In this document: piece after piece, positions 33,747-44,084 of the stretch
Layout of the letters: each line of letters opens with the position of its first letter
Position numbering within the stretch: the first letter of the stretch is position 1
Assembly (NCBI GenBank): GCA_012837865.1
Contig: DUQJ01000184.1
Location: 1 to 47,900, forward strand
Direction of reading: 5' to 3'
DNA: 47,900 nucleotides
Source of the DNA: Clostridiales bacterium
GTDB taxonomy: Bacteria > Bacillota > Clostridia > Lachnospirales > Lachnospiraceae
Program-made: the position numbers and the translations under genes
Notes under the pieces: generated by a model
What the model was told of the DNA's origin: nothing
Database searches by the model: none
What the model saw: the letters and a program-made list of their open reading frames with translations, nothing else

Positions 33747-34877
33747 TTGCTATATTATAATAAAATACAAAAAGGTTTACCGATAGTTGAATATAATCTT
33801 CAATACTTTGCAGATAGTCCTGCAGGAGATAAAACAGAGGATGCAACATCTAAAAAACTTTCAGATGCAAGAAAAGAAGGACAGGTAGCAAAAAGCAAAG
33901 AATTAAATAATGCTGCAAGCTTGATTATGTTTTTTTTAATATTAAAGTTATTTGTTGGCTTTATGAGTACTGAATTTATAAATGCTTTTCGTTTAGTCTT
34001 TTCTAATATAGATAGATTTTCAAAAACAGATATAGGTGAGTTACAATTTAATGATATAATTATCTCGTCTTTATTAAAAGTTTTAATAATTTGTATGCCT
34101 ATATTTATCATTACTGTAGTTGTAGATGTAGCTGTTAATCTATTTCAAGTAAAATGGAAGATTACTAGTGAAACTATGAAACCGAAACTTAATAAAATCA
34201 ATCCAATGAGTGGTTTAAAGAGGATATTCTCAACAAGCAAATTGATTGAATTAATATTTTCAATTTTAAAGTTTATTATTATAGTTATTGTTGTAAATAA
34301 TACAATTAAAAAAGAGTGGTCTACATTAATTATTTTTTATGATATGTCATTAGATCAGGCTGTAATCTTAATGGGAGATTTAATATTAAACTTGGGTATT
34401 AAAATAAGTTTAATATTTTTAATAATAGGTGTAGCAGATTTTTTCTATCAAAAATTTAAATTTAAAAAAGATATGATGATGTCAAAACAAGAAGTTAAAG
34501 ACGAATATAAACAAACTGAGGGTGATCCTCAGACGAAATCTAAAATAAGAGCGAAAATGAGAGAAGTAGCACAAAGAAGAATGATGAGTGCATTACCTCA
34601 GGCAGATGTAATTATAACAAACCCAACTCATTTTGCAGTTGCAATTAAATATGATAAAGACCTGGCAGAAGCACCAATATTATTGGCAAAAGGTGCTGAC
34701 TATTTAGCAGGAAAAATTAAAGAAGTTGCCAAAGAAAACAATATAGAGATTGTTGAAAACAAACCATTAGCAAGAATGTTATATTATAATGTTGAAATTG
34801 GTGATGAAGTACCACCTGAATTATATCAATTAACGGCTGAAGTACTTGCTTATGTATATGGTTTAAAAGAGAAATAA
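33747..34877 (+). CDS. flhB: Flagellar biosynthetic protein FlhB
   Basis: Export switch protein of 376 residues. An N-terminal basic segment (DKTEDATSKKLSDARKEGQV) precedes four membrane helices and a cytoplasmic domain with the self-cleaving NPTH motif (N292-P293), which sets substrate specificity together with FliK. I chose the TTG at 33747 because GAGGTGA lies just upstream; another in-frame TTG at 33723 lies inside the end of fliR. flhA follows 13 bases later. Confidence 0.96.
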   Translation: MLYYNKIQKGLPIVEYNLQYFADSPAGDKTEDATSKKLSDARKEGQVAKSKELNNAASLIMFFLILKLFVGFMSTEFINAFRLVFSNIDRFSKTDIGELQFNDIIISSLLKVLIICMPIFIITVVVDVAVNLFQVKWKITSETMKPKLNKINPMSGLKRIFSTSKLIELIFSILKFIIIVIVVNNTIKKEWSTLIIFYDMSLDQAVILMGDLILNLGIKISLIFLIIGVADFFYQKFKFKKDMMMSKQEVKDEYKQTEGDPQTKSKIRAKMREVAQRRMMSALPQADVIITNPTHFAVAIKYDKDLAEAPILLAKGADYLAGKIKEVAKENNIEIVENKPLARMLYYNVEIGDEVPPELYQLTAEVLAYVYGLKEK

Positions 34878-34890
34878 GGAGGGGTAATCA

Positions 34891-36921
34891 ATGAAAAGAA
34901 ATGATATAGCAGTAGGGCTATATTTATTAATTGCAATTATATTTTTGATTATTCCAATGCCATCATTTTTGCTTGATATTTTACTTGCATTAAATATTGC
35001 AATTTCGATGACAGTATTATTTAATGCATTGTTTACTACAGAAGTACTTAATATGTCGACATTTCCTACGATACTATTATTTACCACTATATTTAGAGTA
35101 TCTTTAAATGTATCTAGTACAAAACTTATTCTAACAACAGGTAATCCAGGTAATGTTGTTAGGACATTTGGTGGTTTTGTTGGTGGTGGAAATATAATAA
35201 TTGGTGTAGTGGTTTTTATAATTTTAATGATAGTACAGTTTATGGTTATAAATAAAGGTTCAGAAAGAGTTTCAGAAGTAACTGCGAGATTCACACTGGA
35301 CGCAATGCCTGGAAAACAAATGGCGATAGATGCAGATTTGAATACTGGAGCCATAACTGATACAGAAGCAATGATGAGGCGTGAAAAAATTCAAGAAGAG
35401 GCTTCGTTTTTCGGTTCTATGGATGGTGCTACTAAATATGTCAAAGGTGATGCGATTGCTGGCTTAATCATAACGATTATTAACATAGTGGGTGGAGTTC
35501 TTATGGGTATGACTGCTAAAGGTCTACCTATAATAGAGGCTTTTCAAGAATATACTTTGTTAACTATTGGTGATGGTTTAGTAAGCCAAATTCCTTCTTT
35601 GATGATATCTTTATCTACAGGTATATTAGTAACTAAAGTTTCTAAGGAAGCTGATTTTGGTGATTTATTAGTAAAACAATTATTCTCAATACCAAAAGTG
35701 CTTTACATGGTTGGTTTTAGTATGATTGTATTAGCATTTACACCACTTAATACTGTATTATTTAGTGTATGTGGTATAATGTTTATAGTTTCTGGAAGAC
35801 AAATTGCTGCTAGAATAGAAATTGCTTATATAGATGATGAATTATCTGAAGAGGATGCAACAGCTGATGAAATAAGAAAACCGGAGAATGTTACATCCCT
35901 ATTACAAGTTGATCAGATTGAACTTGAGTTTGGTTATGGTATAATACCATTAGCAGACACAAACCAAGGTGGAGATTTATTAGATAGAGTAGTTTTGGTT
36001 AGAAGACAAATAGCATTAGAATTAGGTACAGTAGTTCCTACTATTAGATTAAGAGATAATATACAATTAAATCCTAATCAATATTTAATTAAAATAAAAG
36101 GTATACAAATAAGTGAGGGTGAAATATTATTTGATCATTATATGGCTATTAATCCAGGCTATGTAGAGGAAGAGATTACAGGAATCCCTACTTTTGAACC
36201 TTCCTTTAATTTACCTGCATTATGGATTACAGAAAATCAAAGAGAACGTGCAGAAGTTCTTGGATATACAGTTGTGGATCCACCTTCGATTATAGCTACT
36301 CATTTAACAGAAGTAATTCGTAAACATTTAGATGAATTCTTAACTAGACAGGATGTACAAAATTTAATTGATAATATTCAACCAAACAATCAAGCCTTAG
36401 TATCTGAACTAATACCAAAAGCATTATCAATAGGAGAAGTGCAAAAGGTATTGCAAAACCTGCTTAAAGAGGGTATTTCTATTAGAGATTTAGTTTCCAT
36501 CTTAGAAACATTGGCTGATTATGCGCCAAGTACAAGGGATTCAGATGTATTAACAGAATATGTAAGACAGGGATTAAAAAGAGCAATCTCTGTTAAATAT
36601 TTTCCTAAAAAACAAATTACTAGTGTGGTAACTCTAGATCCTCAAATTGAACAAAAGATAATGGACTCTGTTCAACATACGGAACAAGGTGCTTATATAT
36701 CTATGGATCCAGATGTAACTAATAGTCTTATGGAGGCTGTCCAGTTAGAGTTACATAAACTTGAAGAATTGGGTAAGAATCCAATTATAATTACTTCTCC
36801 AATAGTTAGAATGTATTTTAAAAAACTAACAGAGGATTATTTTAAAGATTTAATTGTAATATCATACAATGAGATTGAAACTAGTGTAGAATTACAATCA
36901 GTAGGGATGGTGACGGTATAA
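34891..36921 (+). CDS. flhA: Flagellar biosynthesis protein FlhA
   Basis: Major export gate protein (676 residues) forming a nonameric ring. The N-terminal half has about eight membrane helices and the FHIPEP-family segment TRFTLDAMPGKQMAIDADLN followed by GAITDTEAMMRREKIQEEAS. The C-terminal half is the cytoplasmic chaperone-binding domain (DRVVLVRRQIALELGTVVPT, VDPPSIIATHLTEVIRKHLD). Ribosome-binding site AAGGAGGGG. The stop overlaps the flhF start as TAATG. Confidence 0.98.
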   Translation: MKRNDIAVGLYLLIAIIFLIIPMPSFLLDILLALNIAISMTVLFNALFTTEVLNMSTFPTILLFTTIFRVSLNVSSTKLILTTGNPGNVVRTFGGFVGGGNIIIGVVVFIILMIVQFMVINKGSERVSEVTARFTLDAMPGKQMAIDADLNTGAITDTEAMMRREKIQEEASFFGSMDGATKYVKGDAIAGLIITIINIVGGVLMGMTAKGLPIIEAFQEYTLLTIGDGLVSQIPSLMISLSTGILVTKVSKEADFGDLLVKQLFSIPKVLYMVGFSMIVLAFTPLNTVLFSVCGIMFIVSGRQIAARIEIAYIDDELSEEDATADEIRKPENVTSLLQVDQIELEFGYGIIPLADTNQGGDLLDRVVLVRRQIALELGTVVPTIRLRDNIQLNPNQYLIKIKGIQISEGEILFDHYMAINPGYVEEEITGIPTFEPSFNLPALWITENQRERAEVLGYTVVDPPSIIATHLTEVIRKHLDEFLTRQDVQNLIDNIQPNNQALVSELIPKALSIGEVQKVLQNLLKEGISIRDLVSILETLADYAPSTRDSDVLTEYVRQGLKRAISVKYFPKKQITSVVTLDPQIEQKIMDSVQHTEQGAYISMDPDVTNSLMEAVQLELHKLEELGKNPIIITSPIVRMYFKKLTEDYFKDLIVISYNEIETSVELQSVGMVTV

Positions 36922-38096
36922 TGATTATTAAAAAATTTCAAGCAAATACAGAGGCTGAAGCCATTGAATTAGTAAAAAAGGATCTCGGTAAGAATGCTAT
37001 AATTATGAATATAAAAACTATATCGCCAAAAGGTTTTTTAAAATTCATTAAAAAACCAAATGTGGAAATTACGGCAGCAATAGATGATAATCAAATATAT
37101 AAACAAAGACCTATTGCCGTTGATGAAGTGAAATACATAAAAAAAGATGTAGAAGTTGCGGCTATTGAAGAAAAATTAAATAATTTGCAAGTTTTAATAG
37201 AAAAACAGGCAAATAACAATCAAATTGAAAAAAATGATACAAATAATAAAGATAATATAAAAGAAGTTAGTAACAGTAAGAATTTTGAATATATTCAATT
37301 AGTATATAATCAGCTTATTTCTAACGAGGTTGATCATAAATATGTAAACCAAATACTAGGTGAAATTGAGAGCACTATAAAAGATGAAACACCATTAGAT
37401 ACAATATTAGCAAGTGTATATCAAAAAATAGTTCTTAAACTAGGTAATCCTAAAAAGATTACTCCATTAGAGAAAAAGACAAAGTTTGTATTCTTTATTG
37501 GCCCTACAGGAGTTGGTAAAACAACTACACTAGCAAAAATAGCATCACATTTTAGAATCAATAAAAACTTAAAGATAGCCTTTATTAATTTAGACACATA
37601 TAGAATTGCGGCAACACATCAACTTATGACCTATGCTGAGATATTAGGCATACCAATAAAAGTGATATATTCACCTGATGAAATGGAGCATGCACAAGAA
37701 GAATTCAAGGATTTTGACTTAGTTTTTGTAGATACAGCAGGAAGGTCTCATAAAGACTTAGAACAAAGAGATGATTTAATAGAATTCTTAAACACTATAG
37801 AGCCTGAATACAGAGATGTATTTCTTGTGCTAAGTATTACAACTAAATACAATGATTTAATACGTATTACCGAGGTATATAGTGATATAACGGAGTATGC
37901 AATTATATTTACTAAATCTGATGAAACACTTGGAGTTGGAAACATATTAAATATAAGACTATTAACAAATGCACCTTTATCATATCTTACATTTGGACAG
38001 AATGTTCCAGATGATTTCGAGACGATTAATCCTCAAAAAATTGCGAAACAGTTATTAAGGGAGATAGAACATGGATCAAGCACAAGAATTACGTAA
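36921..38096 (+). CDS. flhF: Flagellar biosynthesis SRP-type GTPase FlhF
   Basis: Signal-recognition-particle-like GTPase that helps set flagellar position. The 391-residue protein has a basic B-domain (to ~95), an N-domain, and a G-domain with G1 GPTGVGKTTT (194-203), LDTYRIAATHQL, DTAGRSHKD and a TKSDET base-binding motif. The start overlaps flhA by one base (TAATG). Its last 26 bases overlap flhG, its regulatory partner. Confidence 0.96.
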   Translation: MIIKKFQANTEAEAIELVKKDLGKNAIIMNIKTISPKGFLKFIKKPNVEITAAIDDNQIYKQRPIAVDEVKYIKKDVEVAAIEEKLNNLQVLIEKQANNNQIEKNDTNNKDNIKEVSNSKNFEYIQLVYNQLISNEVDHKYVNQILGEIESTIKDETPLDTILASVYQKIVLKLGNPKKITPLEKKTKFVFFIGPTGVGKTTTLAKIASHFRINKNLKIAFINLDTYRIAATHQLMTYAEILGIPIKVIYSPDEMEHAQEEFKDFDLVFVDTAGRSHKDLEQRDDLIEFLNTIEPEYRDVFLVLSITTKYNDLIRITEVYSDITEYAIIFTKSDETLGVGNILNIRLLTNAPLSYLTFGQNVPDDFETINPQKIAKQLLREIEHGSSTRIT

Positions 38097-38943
38097 TCTC
38101 GTCAAAAAAAATGAAATTATTAAACCTAGAGCCCGAGTTATAACAGTAACTAGTGGCAAGGGTGGTGTTGGAAAATCTAATATATCACTTAACTTGGCTG
38201 TTAACTTTGCAAAAAGAGGTAAAAGAGTCGTGATATTAGATGCTGATTTTGGCTTGGCAAATATTGAAATTATGTTAGGTGTTAGACCACAATATAATTT
38301 GGCGGATTTAATGTTTTTAGGAAAAAACATTAGCGATATTTTAATTGATGGACCTTTCAATATAAAGTTTATATCTGGAGGTTCGGGAATACAGGAACTA
38401 ACAAATCTTACTAAAGAACAAATATATTACTTAATACAGAAATTGAACGAATTAGATAATATGGCTGACATAATAATTATTGATACAGGTGCAGGTATTG
38501 CAGATTCAGTAATTGATTTTATCTTAGTAAGTGAAGAGGTATTGTTAATTACTACACCGGAACCGACTTCAATAACTGATTCATATTCTTTACTTAAGAC
38601 ATTGAGCAGAAGAGATAACTTTTCTGTAAACGATACATCCATCAAAGTTATTACTAATAAAGTTAACTCAACAAAAGATGGCTTGGAGTTATTCGGGAAA
38701 ATATCAACTGTTGCAGAGAAATTTCTAAATATAAATGTAGAATATTTAGGGATAATTCCAGATGACCCTAGTGTTTCTATGTCAGTAATTAAACAAAAGC
38801 CTGCATCAGTATTATATCCAAATTCAACATTTTCTAAAGCAATAGAAAGAATAGCCTCTGAATTGTTTGAAGAATCAGTGGAAGTACACAAAAACAAAGG
38901 TGTAGCATATTTGTTTGCAAATTTATTAAGAAAGGTTAGGTGA
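38071..38943 (+). CDS. flhG: MinD-like ATPase FlhG (YlxH)
   Basis: ParA/MinD-family ATPase that controls flagellar number and placement by stimulating FlhF. The 290-residue protein has a short N-terminal segment, DQAQELRNLVK, where FlhG carries the conserved FlhF-activating Gln-Ala-x-x-Leu motif. The deviant Walker A is KGGVGKS (30-36), followed by DADFGLANIEIMLGV and IIDTGAGI. AAGGGAG lies upstream, within the end of flhF. Confidence 0.95.
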   Translation: MDQAQELRNLVKKNEIIKPRARVITVTSGKGGVGKSNISLNLAVNFAKRGKRVVILDADFGLANIEIMLGVRPQYNLADLMFLGKNISDILIDGPFNIKFISGGSGIQELTNLTKEQIYYLIQKLNELDNMADIIIIDTGAGIADSVIDFILVSEEVLLITTPEPTSITDSYSLLKTLSRRDNFSVNDTSIKVITNKVNSTKDGLELFGKISTVAEKFLNINVEYLGIIPDDPSVSMSVIKQKPASVLYPNSTFSKAIERIASELFEESVEVHKNKGVAYLFANLLRKVR

Positions 38944-38947
38944 TATA

Positions 38948-39736
38948 GTGGAGGATGTTCTCAAAATAGGTGATAAAATAGATATTAAACTATTAAGATT
39001 ATTCTCAGAAGGTCAAATCATAAGTCTAAAGAAATCTAACATTATGGATATTGATAAAAATACTTATGTAAGCCAGGTTTTAGACTTTATAAATGAAGAT
39101 AAAATTAGTATTGCCATGCCTATGGAAGGAAGCAAATTAGTGCCAGTCCAGATAGGTGGAGAATACGAGCTCTATTTTTATTCAAAAAAAGGATTGTTTA
39201 AATGTCAAGGCATCGTGGAAGAAAGAAATAAAGAAGACAATATTCTGAAAGCTAACATAAGATTAACAACTCAACTAGAGAAAATTCAAAGAAGAAAATA
39301 TTATAGATTAGAATATTCATTTAATATTAAATATAGAGAAATCACAGCTAGAGAAAATAATTTACAAAGACTTTTAAATATGGATGAATTGGATGTTTTT
39401 AATAGAGCTAAGTGTGAATTGGAAATAAGAGAATATAAAAAGAATTGGAAAGAAGCTATTTTAACTGATTTAAGTGGTGGCGGTGCTAGATTTATTAGTA
39501 ATGATATATACCCCAAATTTACAAAGGTTAAGATTAAATTAAATCTTGAATGTGAAAAAAGTTGCAGAGTAATGGAAATTGACTCAAAAATTATTTATTC
39601 TATTAAGATAGCAGAAAGTATTGGTAAATATGAACAAAGAGTTGAGTTTGTTAATCTCAATGATAAAGAAAGAGAAAATATAATTTCTTTTATTTTTAAT
39701 AAAGAAAGAGAATTAAGAAAGAATGTTAATTTATAA
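38948..39736 (+). CDS. PilZ domain protein, YcgR-like
   Basis: A 262-residue protein with an N-terminal YcgR-type domain (residues 5-~105) and a C-terminal PilZ domain. The c-di-GMP motifs are present: RRKYYR at 115-120 and DLSGGGARF at 174-182. In Bacillus and enterics such proteins slow the motor, acting on the stator or switch, when c-di-GMP is high. The start is a GTG with AGGTGAT just upstream, 4 bases after flhG. An insert of about 35 charged residues (~132-167) between the two motifs is longer than usual, from memory. Confidence 0.9.
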   Translation: MEDVLKIGDKIDIKLLRLFSEGQIISLKKSNIMDIDKNTYVSQVLDFINEDKISIAMPMEGSKLVPVQIGGEYELYFYSKKGLFKCQGIVEERNKEDNILKANIRLTTQLEKIQRRKYYRLEYSFNIKYREITARENNLQRLLNMDELDVFNRAKCELEIREYKKNWKEAILTDLSGGGARFISNDIYPKFTKVKIKLNLECEKSCRVMEIDSKIIYSIKIAESIGKYEQRVEFVNLNDKERENIISFIFNKERELRKNVNL

Positions 39737-39762
39737 AAAAATATTGATAAGGATGTGGAGAG

Positions 39763-40920
39763 ATGATTAAAGAAATTCTAATAATTGATGACTCCGCACT
39801 CATGAGAAGGGTAATCTCTGATATAATAAATTCAGATAGTAGATTTAATGTAGCAGGCTTTGCAATAGATGGACTTGAAGCGCTCAATCTCCTTATGGAC
39901 AACCCAGATAAATATGATGCGATTTTACTTGATATTAATATGCCAAAAATGAATGGATTAGAACTACTAGAAAACTTACAAAATAATAATATAAATAACA
40001 AAATTATTATTGTAAGTACAGCTGCTGTAGAAGGAGCAAAAGAAACGATTAAGGCTTTAGAGTTAGGGGCATTTGATTTTGTTAAAAAGCCTGAAAGTTT
40101 TATTGATGTTAGAAGTGATTATTTTAAAAACCAGGTAATAAAAGCTTTAATTATTGCTACAGATATGAATATGGATGATGAATATGATTATGGGACAATA
40201 GATATTAATCAACCTGAAGAAGAAACAAGAATTAAACCTGAGCTTAAGGATATAGTTAAGCCTAAAACAATAGAAACAAACCAGCCTGTGGAAAAAGATA
40301 ATTTTACTAAATCTACATACAAAAAAGTAGCGAAAAGCCATAAAAATAAATTAATAGCAATTGCTTGTTCAACAGGTGGTCCCAAAGCATTGCATTCAAT
40401 TGTACCCAAAATACCCAAGGATATAGATGCGAGTGTTTTAATAGTTCAACATATGCCGGAGGGTTTTACAAAATCATTATCTGAAAGGTTAAATGATTTA
40501 AGTGGCGCTGATGTTAAAGAAGCATCACATGGTGATGTGTTAAAAAAAGGAGTAGTTTATATTGCTAAAGGTGGTACCCATCTTACAGTAAATAAAAAAG
40601 GACCAAATCATAGGTTGTATGTAAAAGCCGGAACTCCTGTTAGAGGATTAATGCCATGTGCAGACCTAATGTACGAATCACTTAAAGACTGTGATTATGA
40701 CGAAATAATATGTGTGGTTTTAACTGGCATGGGAAGTGACGGAACGGAAGGAATTAAAGAATTAAATAAAAGTAAAGATATATATGTAATAGCACAAGAC
40801 GAAGAAACAAGTGTAGTATATGGTATGCCACGATCTATATATAAAGCAGGTATAGTAGATGAAAAGCTACCTCTAGACAAAATAGTTGAATCAATAATAA
40901 ATAAAATGGGGGTCAATTAA
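39763..40920 (+). CDS. cheB: Chemotaxis response regulator / protein-glutamate methylesterase CheB
   Basis: Demethylates receptors (and deamidates Gln) for adaptation. The 385-residue protein has an N-terminal receiver with D57 in AILLDINMPKMNG, a charged linker (~145-195) and the CheB catalytic domain with Ser203 in IACSTGGP, His230 in VQHMPEG and Asp326 in GMGSDGTEG. AAGGATG is the ribosome-binding site. No cheR methyltransferase gene lies in the window. Confidence 0.97.
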   Translation: MIKEILIIDDSALMRRVISDIINSDSRFNVAGFAIDGLEALNLLMDNPDKYDAILLDINMPKMNGLELLENLQNNNINNKIIIVSTAAVEGAKETIKALELGAFDFVKKPESFIDVRSDYFKNQVIKALIIATDMNMDDEYDYGTIDINQPEEETRIKPELKDIVKPKTIETNQPVEKDNFTKSTYKKVAKSHKNKLIAIACSTGGPKALHSIVPKIPKDIDASVLIVQHMPEGFTKSLSERLNDLSGADVKEASHGDVLKKGVVYIAKGGTHLTVNKKGPNHRLYVKAGTPVRGLMPCADLMYESLKDCDYDEIICVVLTGMGSDGTEGIKELNKSKDIYVIAQDEETSVVYGMPRSIYKAGIVDEKLPLDKIVESIINKMGVN

Positions 40921-40922
40921 TT

Positions 40923-42974
40923 ATGGACGTACAACAATATTTAACGATATTCATAGATGAAACAAGTGAGCATTTACAGGCCTTAAACACTCATTTGTTA
41001 ATTCTTGAGAAGGAACCAGATAATGAAGAAACTATAAATGAAATATTTAGGGCTGCCCACTCCATAAAAGGTATGTCTGCGACTATGGGTTATAATAAAA
41101 TGCAAGAACTTACCCATGATATGGAGAATATATTTTCGGAAATTAGAAATGGAAAAATGAAAGCAACATCAGAGCTAGTAGATGTTTTGTTTAAAGGGTT
41201 AGACTGCCTTGAAGCATATTTAGCAAGTATCCAACAGGACAATACAGAAGGTGACCAGGACAATCAAGCTGTCATTGATGAAATGGCGAAGATATATGAT
41301 GCTGCAATGGGTAAAACAAGTTCTCCACAAAAAAAGAAACCTTCAAAATCAGTGGAAAAATCAGATGAAGATGATAAAATGATATTTAAATCTATTTCCC
41401 TTGAAGAGCATGAAAATGTTGCAGCTGTAAAAGGTATATCCATGGGCCTTAATGTAATAGGATTGACTGTTTATCTGCAAGAAACATGTATGTTAAAGGC
41501 CGCTAGAGCTTTTATGATTAATAGAGCTATAGAAAGTGTGTCAGACTTAATAAAACTATATCCTTCAGCACAGGACTTAGAAGATGAAAGATATGATTTT
41601 CAATATTCGGCATATGTAATAACTAAGAAAACCCCACAAGAGATGGTCGATTTAATTATGAATGTATCGGAAGTAAAAGAAGTTGTTGCTGATTTTATAG
41701 AAGTTAGTGAAGAAAGCGAAACTATTGATACTGCTGATAACAATGATAAATCATTATTAGGGAAATCAACTTCTACTGAAAAAAATGCACAGGTTCCTAG
41801 GGCTGCTAAACAAGTTTCTTCAAGATCAGTTAGAGTAGATATAGATAAATTAGATGTATTAATGAATTATGTAAGTGAATTGATTATTGCTAAGAACAGT
41901 CTTAAATCAATGAGTGAATCTATAGCAGCCATAAGTACAGTTCATAACTATATGGAACAAATCGAATATCTTGAGAGATTAACATCAAATATTCACGAAT
42001 CAGTAACCCAAGTTAGAATGGTTCCTATTGAAACCGTTGTAAATAGATTCCCAAGAATGATAAGAGATTTAGCTAAAAAATTAGATAAAAACATAGAGTT
42101 ATATATGACGGGTGAAGAAACGGAACTTGATAGGACTGTTATTGATGAGATCGGTGATCCATTAATGCACTTGTTAAGGAATTCTGCAGATCATGGACTA
42201 GAGAATAAGAGTAAAAGAAAGAAAACAAACAAACCAGAAACAGGTTCTATACTTTTAAATGCATATCAAGAAGGTAATAATGTTATTATTGAAGTAAAAG
42301 ATGATGGTGCTGGTATTGATTTAGAAAAGATAAAAAATAAAGCTGTTGAAAAAGGAACAATAACTGCAGAACAAGCTGCTGCGATGTCAGAAGAGGAAGC
42401 AATGGGCATATTGTTCAAACCAAGCTTCTCTATGGCAGACAAGGTAACAGATGTATCGGGTCGTGGTGTAGGTTTAGATGTGGTTAGGACTAAGATTGAA
42501 TCTTTAGGCGGTGCTCTTGAAGCAACTACAGTACTTGGTGAAGGGTCTAAATTTGTAATACGACTACCTTTAACATTAGCAATTGTTCAAAGCCTAATGA
42601 TAAGGATAAATGAAGAAAAATATGCTATTCCACTAGGTAGCATTCAAACTGTAGAGGATATTCCATTTGAAGATATTAAAATAATTGAAGGTCGAAGTAT
42701 AATTGATCTTAGAGGGAAAGTTATTCCTATTATGTATCTAAATAAAATTCTTGACATTCCTCCAAGAGAAGAAAAACCAGAAACTGCATTAGTAGTTATT
42801 ATTAAAAAAGGTGATAAACAGGCAGGATTGGTTATTGATGATTTGATAGGGCAAGAAGAAATTGTTATCAAGCCTATAGGAAAACATATTAAATCACATA
42901 AGATAATAAGTGGGGCTACAATATTAGGTAATGGCGATATAGCATTGATTCTTGATGTTAATTCGCTAGTATAG
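40923..42974 (+). CDS. cheA: Chemotaxis histidine kinase CheA
   Basis: Receptor-coupled kinase for CheY and CheB. The 683-residue protein shows the full P1-P5 layout. P1 has the phosphorylated H46 in FRAAHSIKGMSATMG. P2 is at ~155-255. P3 is the dimerisation helices (VDIDKLDVLMNYVSELIIAK). P4 is the ATPase domain with HLLRNSADHGLE, DDGAGID and GRGVGLDVV. P5 is CheW-like, with EEKYAIPLGSIQTV near its start. It starts 2 bases after cheB and ends 10 bases before cheW. Confidence 0.98.
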   Translation: MDVQQYLTIFIDETSEHLQALNTHLLILEKEPDNEETINEIFRAAHSIKGMSATMGYNKMQELTHDMENIFSEIRNGKMKATSELVDVLFKGLDCLEAYLASIQQDNTEGDQDNQAVIDEMAKIYDAAMGKTSSPQKKKPSKSVEKSDEDDKMIFKSISLEEHENVAAVKGISMGLNVIGLTVYLQETCMLKAARAFMINRAIESVSDLIKLYPSAQDLEDERYDFQYSAYVITKKTPQEMVDLIMNVSEVKEVVADFIEVSEESETIDTADNNDKSLLGKSTSTEKNAQVPRAAKQVSSRSVRVDIDKLDVLMNYVSELIIAKNSLKSMSESIAAISTVHNYMEQIEYLERLTSNIHESVTQVRMVPIETVVNRFPRMIRDLAKKLDKNIELYMTGEETELDRTVIDEIGDPLMHLLRNSADHGLENKSKRKKTNKPETGSILLNAYQEGNNVIIEVKDDGAGIDLEKIKNKAVEKGTITAEQAAAMSEEEAMGILFKPSFSMADKVTDVSGRGVGLDVVRTKIESLGGALEATTVLGEGSKFVIRLPLTLAIVQSLMIRINEEKYAIPLGSIQTVEDIPFEDIKIIEGRSIIDLRGKVIPIMYLNKILDIPPREEKPETALVVIIKKGDKQAGLVIDDLIGQEEIVIKPIGKHIKSHKIISGATILGNGDIALILDVNSLV

Positions 42975-42984
42975 GAGGACGGGT

Positions 42985-43428
42985 ATGGAAAATAATTTAC
43001 TTTTAGATATTGCAATACAATATATTATTGTTAGAATAAATGACGAACTTTTAGCTGTAGAAATTAAAGATATTGAAAGCATTGTAGTTAGACAAAAAAT
43101 TACTAGAATTCCGGATTCGCAATCCTATTTTAAAGGTGTTATTAACCTAAGAGGTGAGATAATACCAATGATAAGCTTACGTGAAAGAATTAATTCTAAG
43201 GAAGATGAATATACAAACAAGAGCAGATTTATTGTTTTAAAAACATCTGAACATTCAAAGATTGGATTTATTGTTGATGAGGTAAGGGAAGTTATCGAAT
43301 TAAAAGAAGAAGATATTGACAAAGTTAATACAAGTAATGAAACTTCACAATCTTTTGGTGTAGGAATTGCTAAATATAAAAAAGAATTGATTACTGTGTT
43401 GAATATAGCTAAGGTTATTGAAGACTGA
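42985..43428 (+). CDS. cheW: Chemotaxis coupling protein CheW
   Basis: Scaffold that links receptors to CheA. The 147-residue protein is a single CheW domain with IQYIIVRINDELLAVEIKDI, the central YFKGVINLRGEIIPMISL and the C-terminal KYKKELITVLNIAKVIE. A strong AGGAGG site precedes the ATG. No CheV gene is seen nearby. Confidence 0.96.
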   Translation: MENNLLLDIAIQYIIVRINDELLAVEIKDIESIVVRQKITRIPDSQSYFKGVINLRGEIIPMISLRERINSKEDEYTNKSRFIVLKTSEHSKIGFIVDEVREVIELKEEDIDKVNTSNETSQSFGVGIAKYKKELITVLNIAKVIED

Positions 43429-43452
43429 TAAAATAAGATATGGGGTGCTTAA

Positions 43453-44076
43453 ATGGATTTAAAAGATTTAAACTCAATGCAATTCGATGTTTTTAGGGAA
43501 TTGGGGAATATTGGAGCTGGTAATGCAGTGACAGCTTTATCAAAATTGACTAATCTTAGGATAGATATGGCTGTACCAACAGTTTCTTTCTTGGAATTTA
43601 ATGAAATCGCCGAGAAGGTTGGCGGAGCAGACAAAGACATTGCGGGAATATTAATTAATTTAAGTGGTGATATAGAAGGAATGATGATGTATATTCTTAG
43701 CACAAAAGCCACTAGAAGCTTAGTGAATTTAATGATGGGGAGCTTTACTACAACAGCTTTAAATGAAGATATAGAAAATTATTCAGATATTGAATTATCG
43801 GCCTTAAAAGAAGTTGGTAATATAATATCAGGAGCGTATCTATCTTCTTTATCTGCTTTGACTAATCTAACGATTATTACTAGTGTACCTTATTTATCGA
43901 TAGATATGGCAGGAGCAGTGTTAAGTGTGCCAGCAATAGAGTTTGGTAAAATTAGTGATAAAGCACTATTGATAGATACAGAGTTTGGCACTTCTGATAA
44001 TTCAGTTAATGGATACTTTGTTTTAATACCTTCTCTAGATTCTTATGGAGTAATATTAAAATCCCTAGGATTATAG
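43453..44076 (+). CDS. cheC: CheY-P phosphatase CheC
   Basis: Phosphatase of CheY-P that works with CheD in adaptation. The 207-residue protein has the two CheC active-site helices: FRELGNIGAGNAVTALSKLT and LSALKEVGNIISGAYLSSLS, each with the Glu and Asn that do the chemistry. Unlike FliY it lacks a SpoA domain. The ribosome-binding site is GGGGTG. It is followed 8 bases later by cheD. Confidence 0.96.
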   Translation: MDLKDLNSMQFDVFRELGNIGAGNAVTALSKLTNLRIDMAVPTVSFLEFNEIAEKVGGADKDIAGILINLSGDIEGMMMYILSTKATRSLVNLMMGSFTTTALNEDIENYSDIELSALKEVGNIISGAYLSSLSALTNLTIITSVPYLSIDMAGAVLSVPAIEFGKISDKALLIDTEFGTSDNSVNGYFVLIPSLDSYGVILKSLGL

Positions 44077-44084
44077 GTGTATAA

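Noticed and set aside
34863-35354. 163-residue open frame on the minus strand across the start of flhA
   Set aside because: It is a shadow of the flhA coding pattern and covers the flhA ribosome-binding site; no independent support.
38427-38897. 156-residue minus-strand open frame inside flhG
   Set aside because: Opposite to a clear MinD-family gene, with composition expected from the complementary strand.
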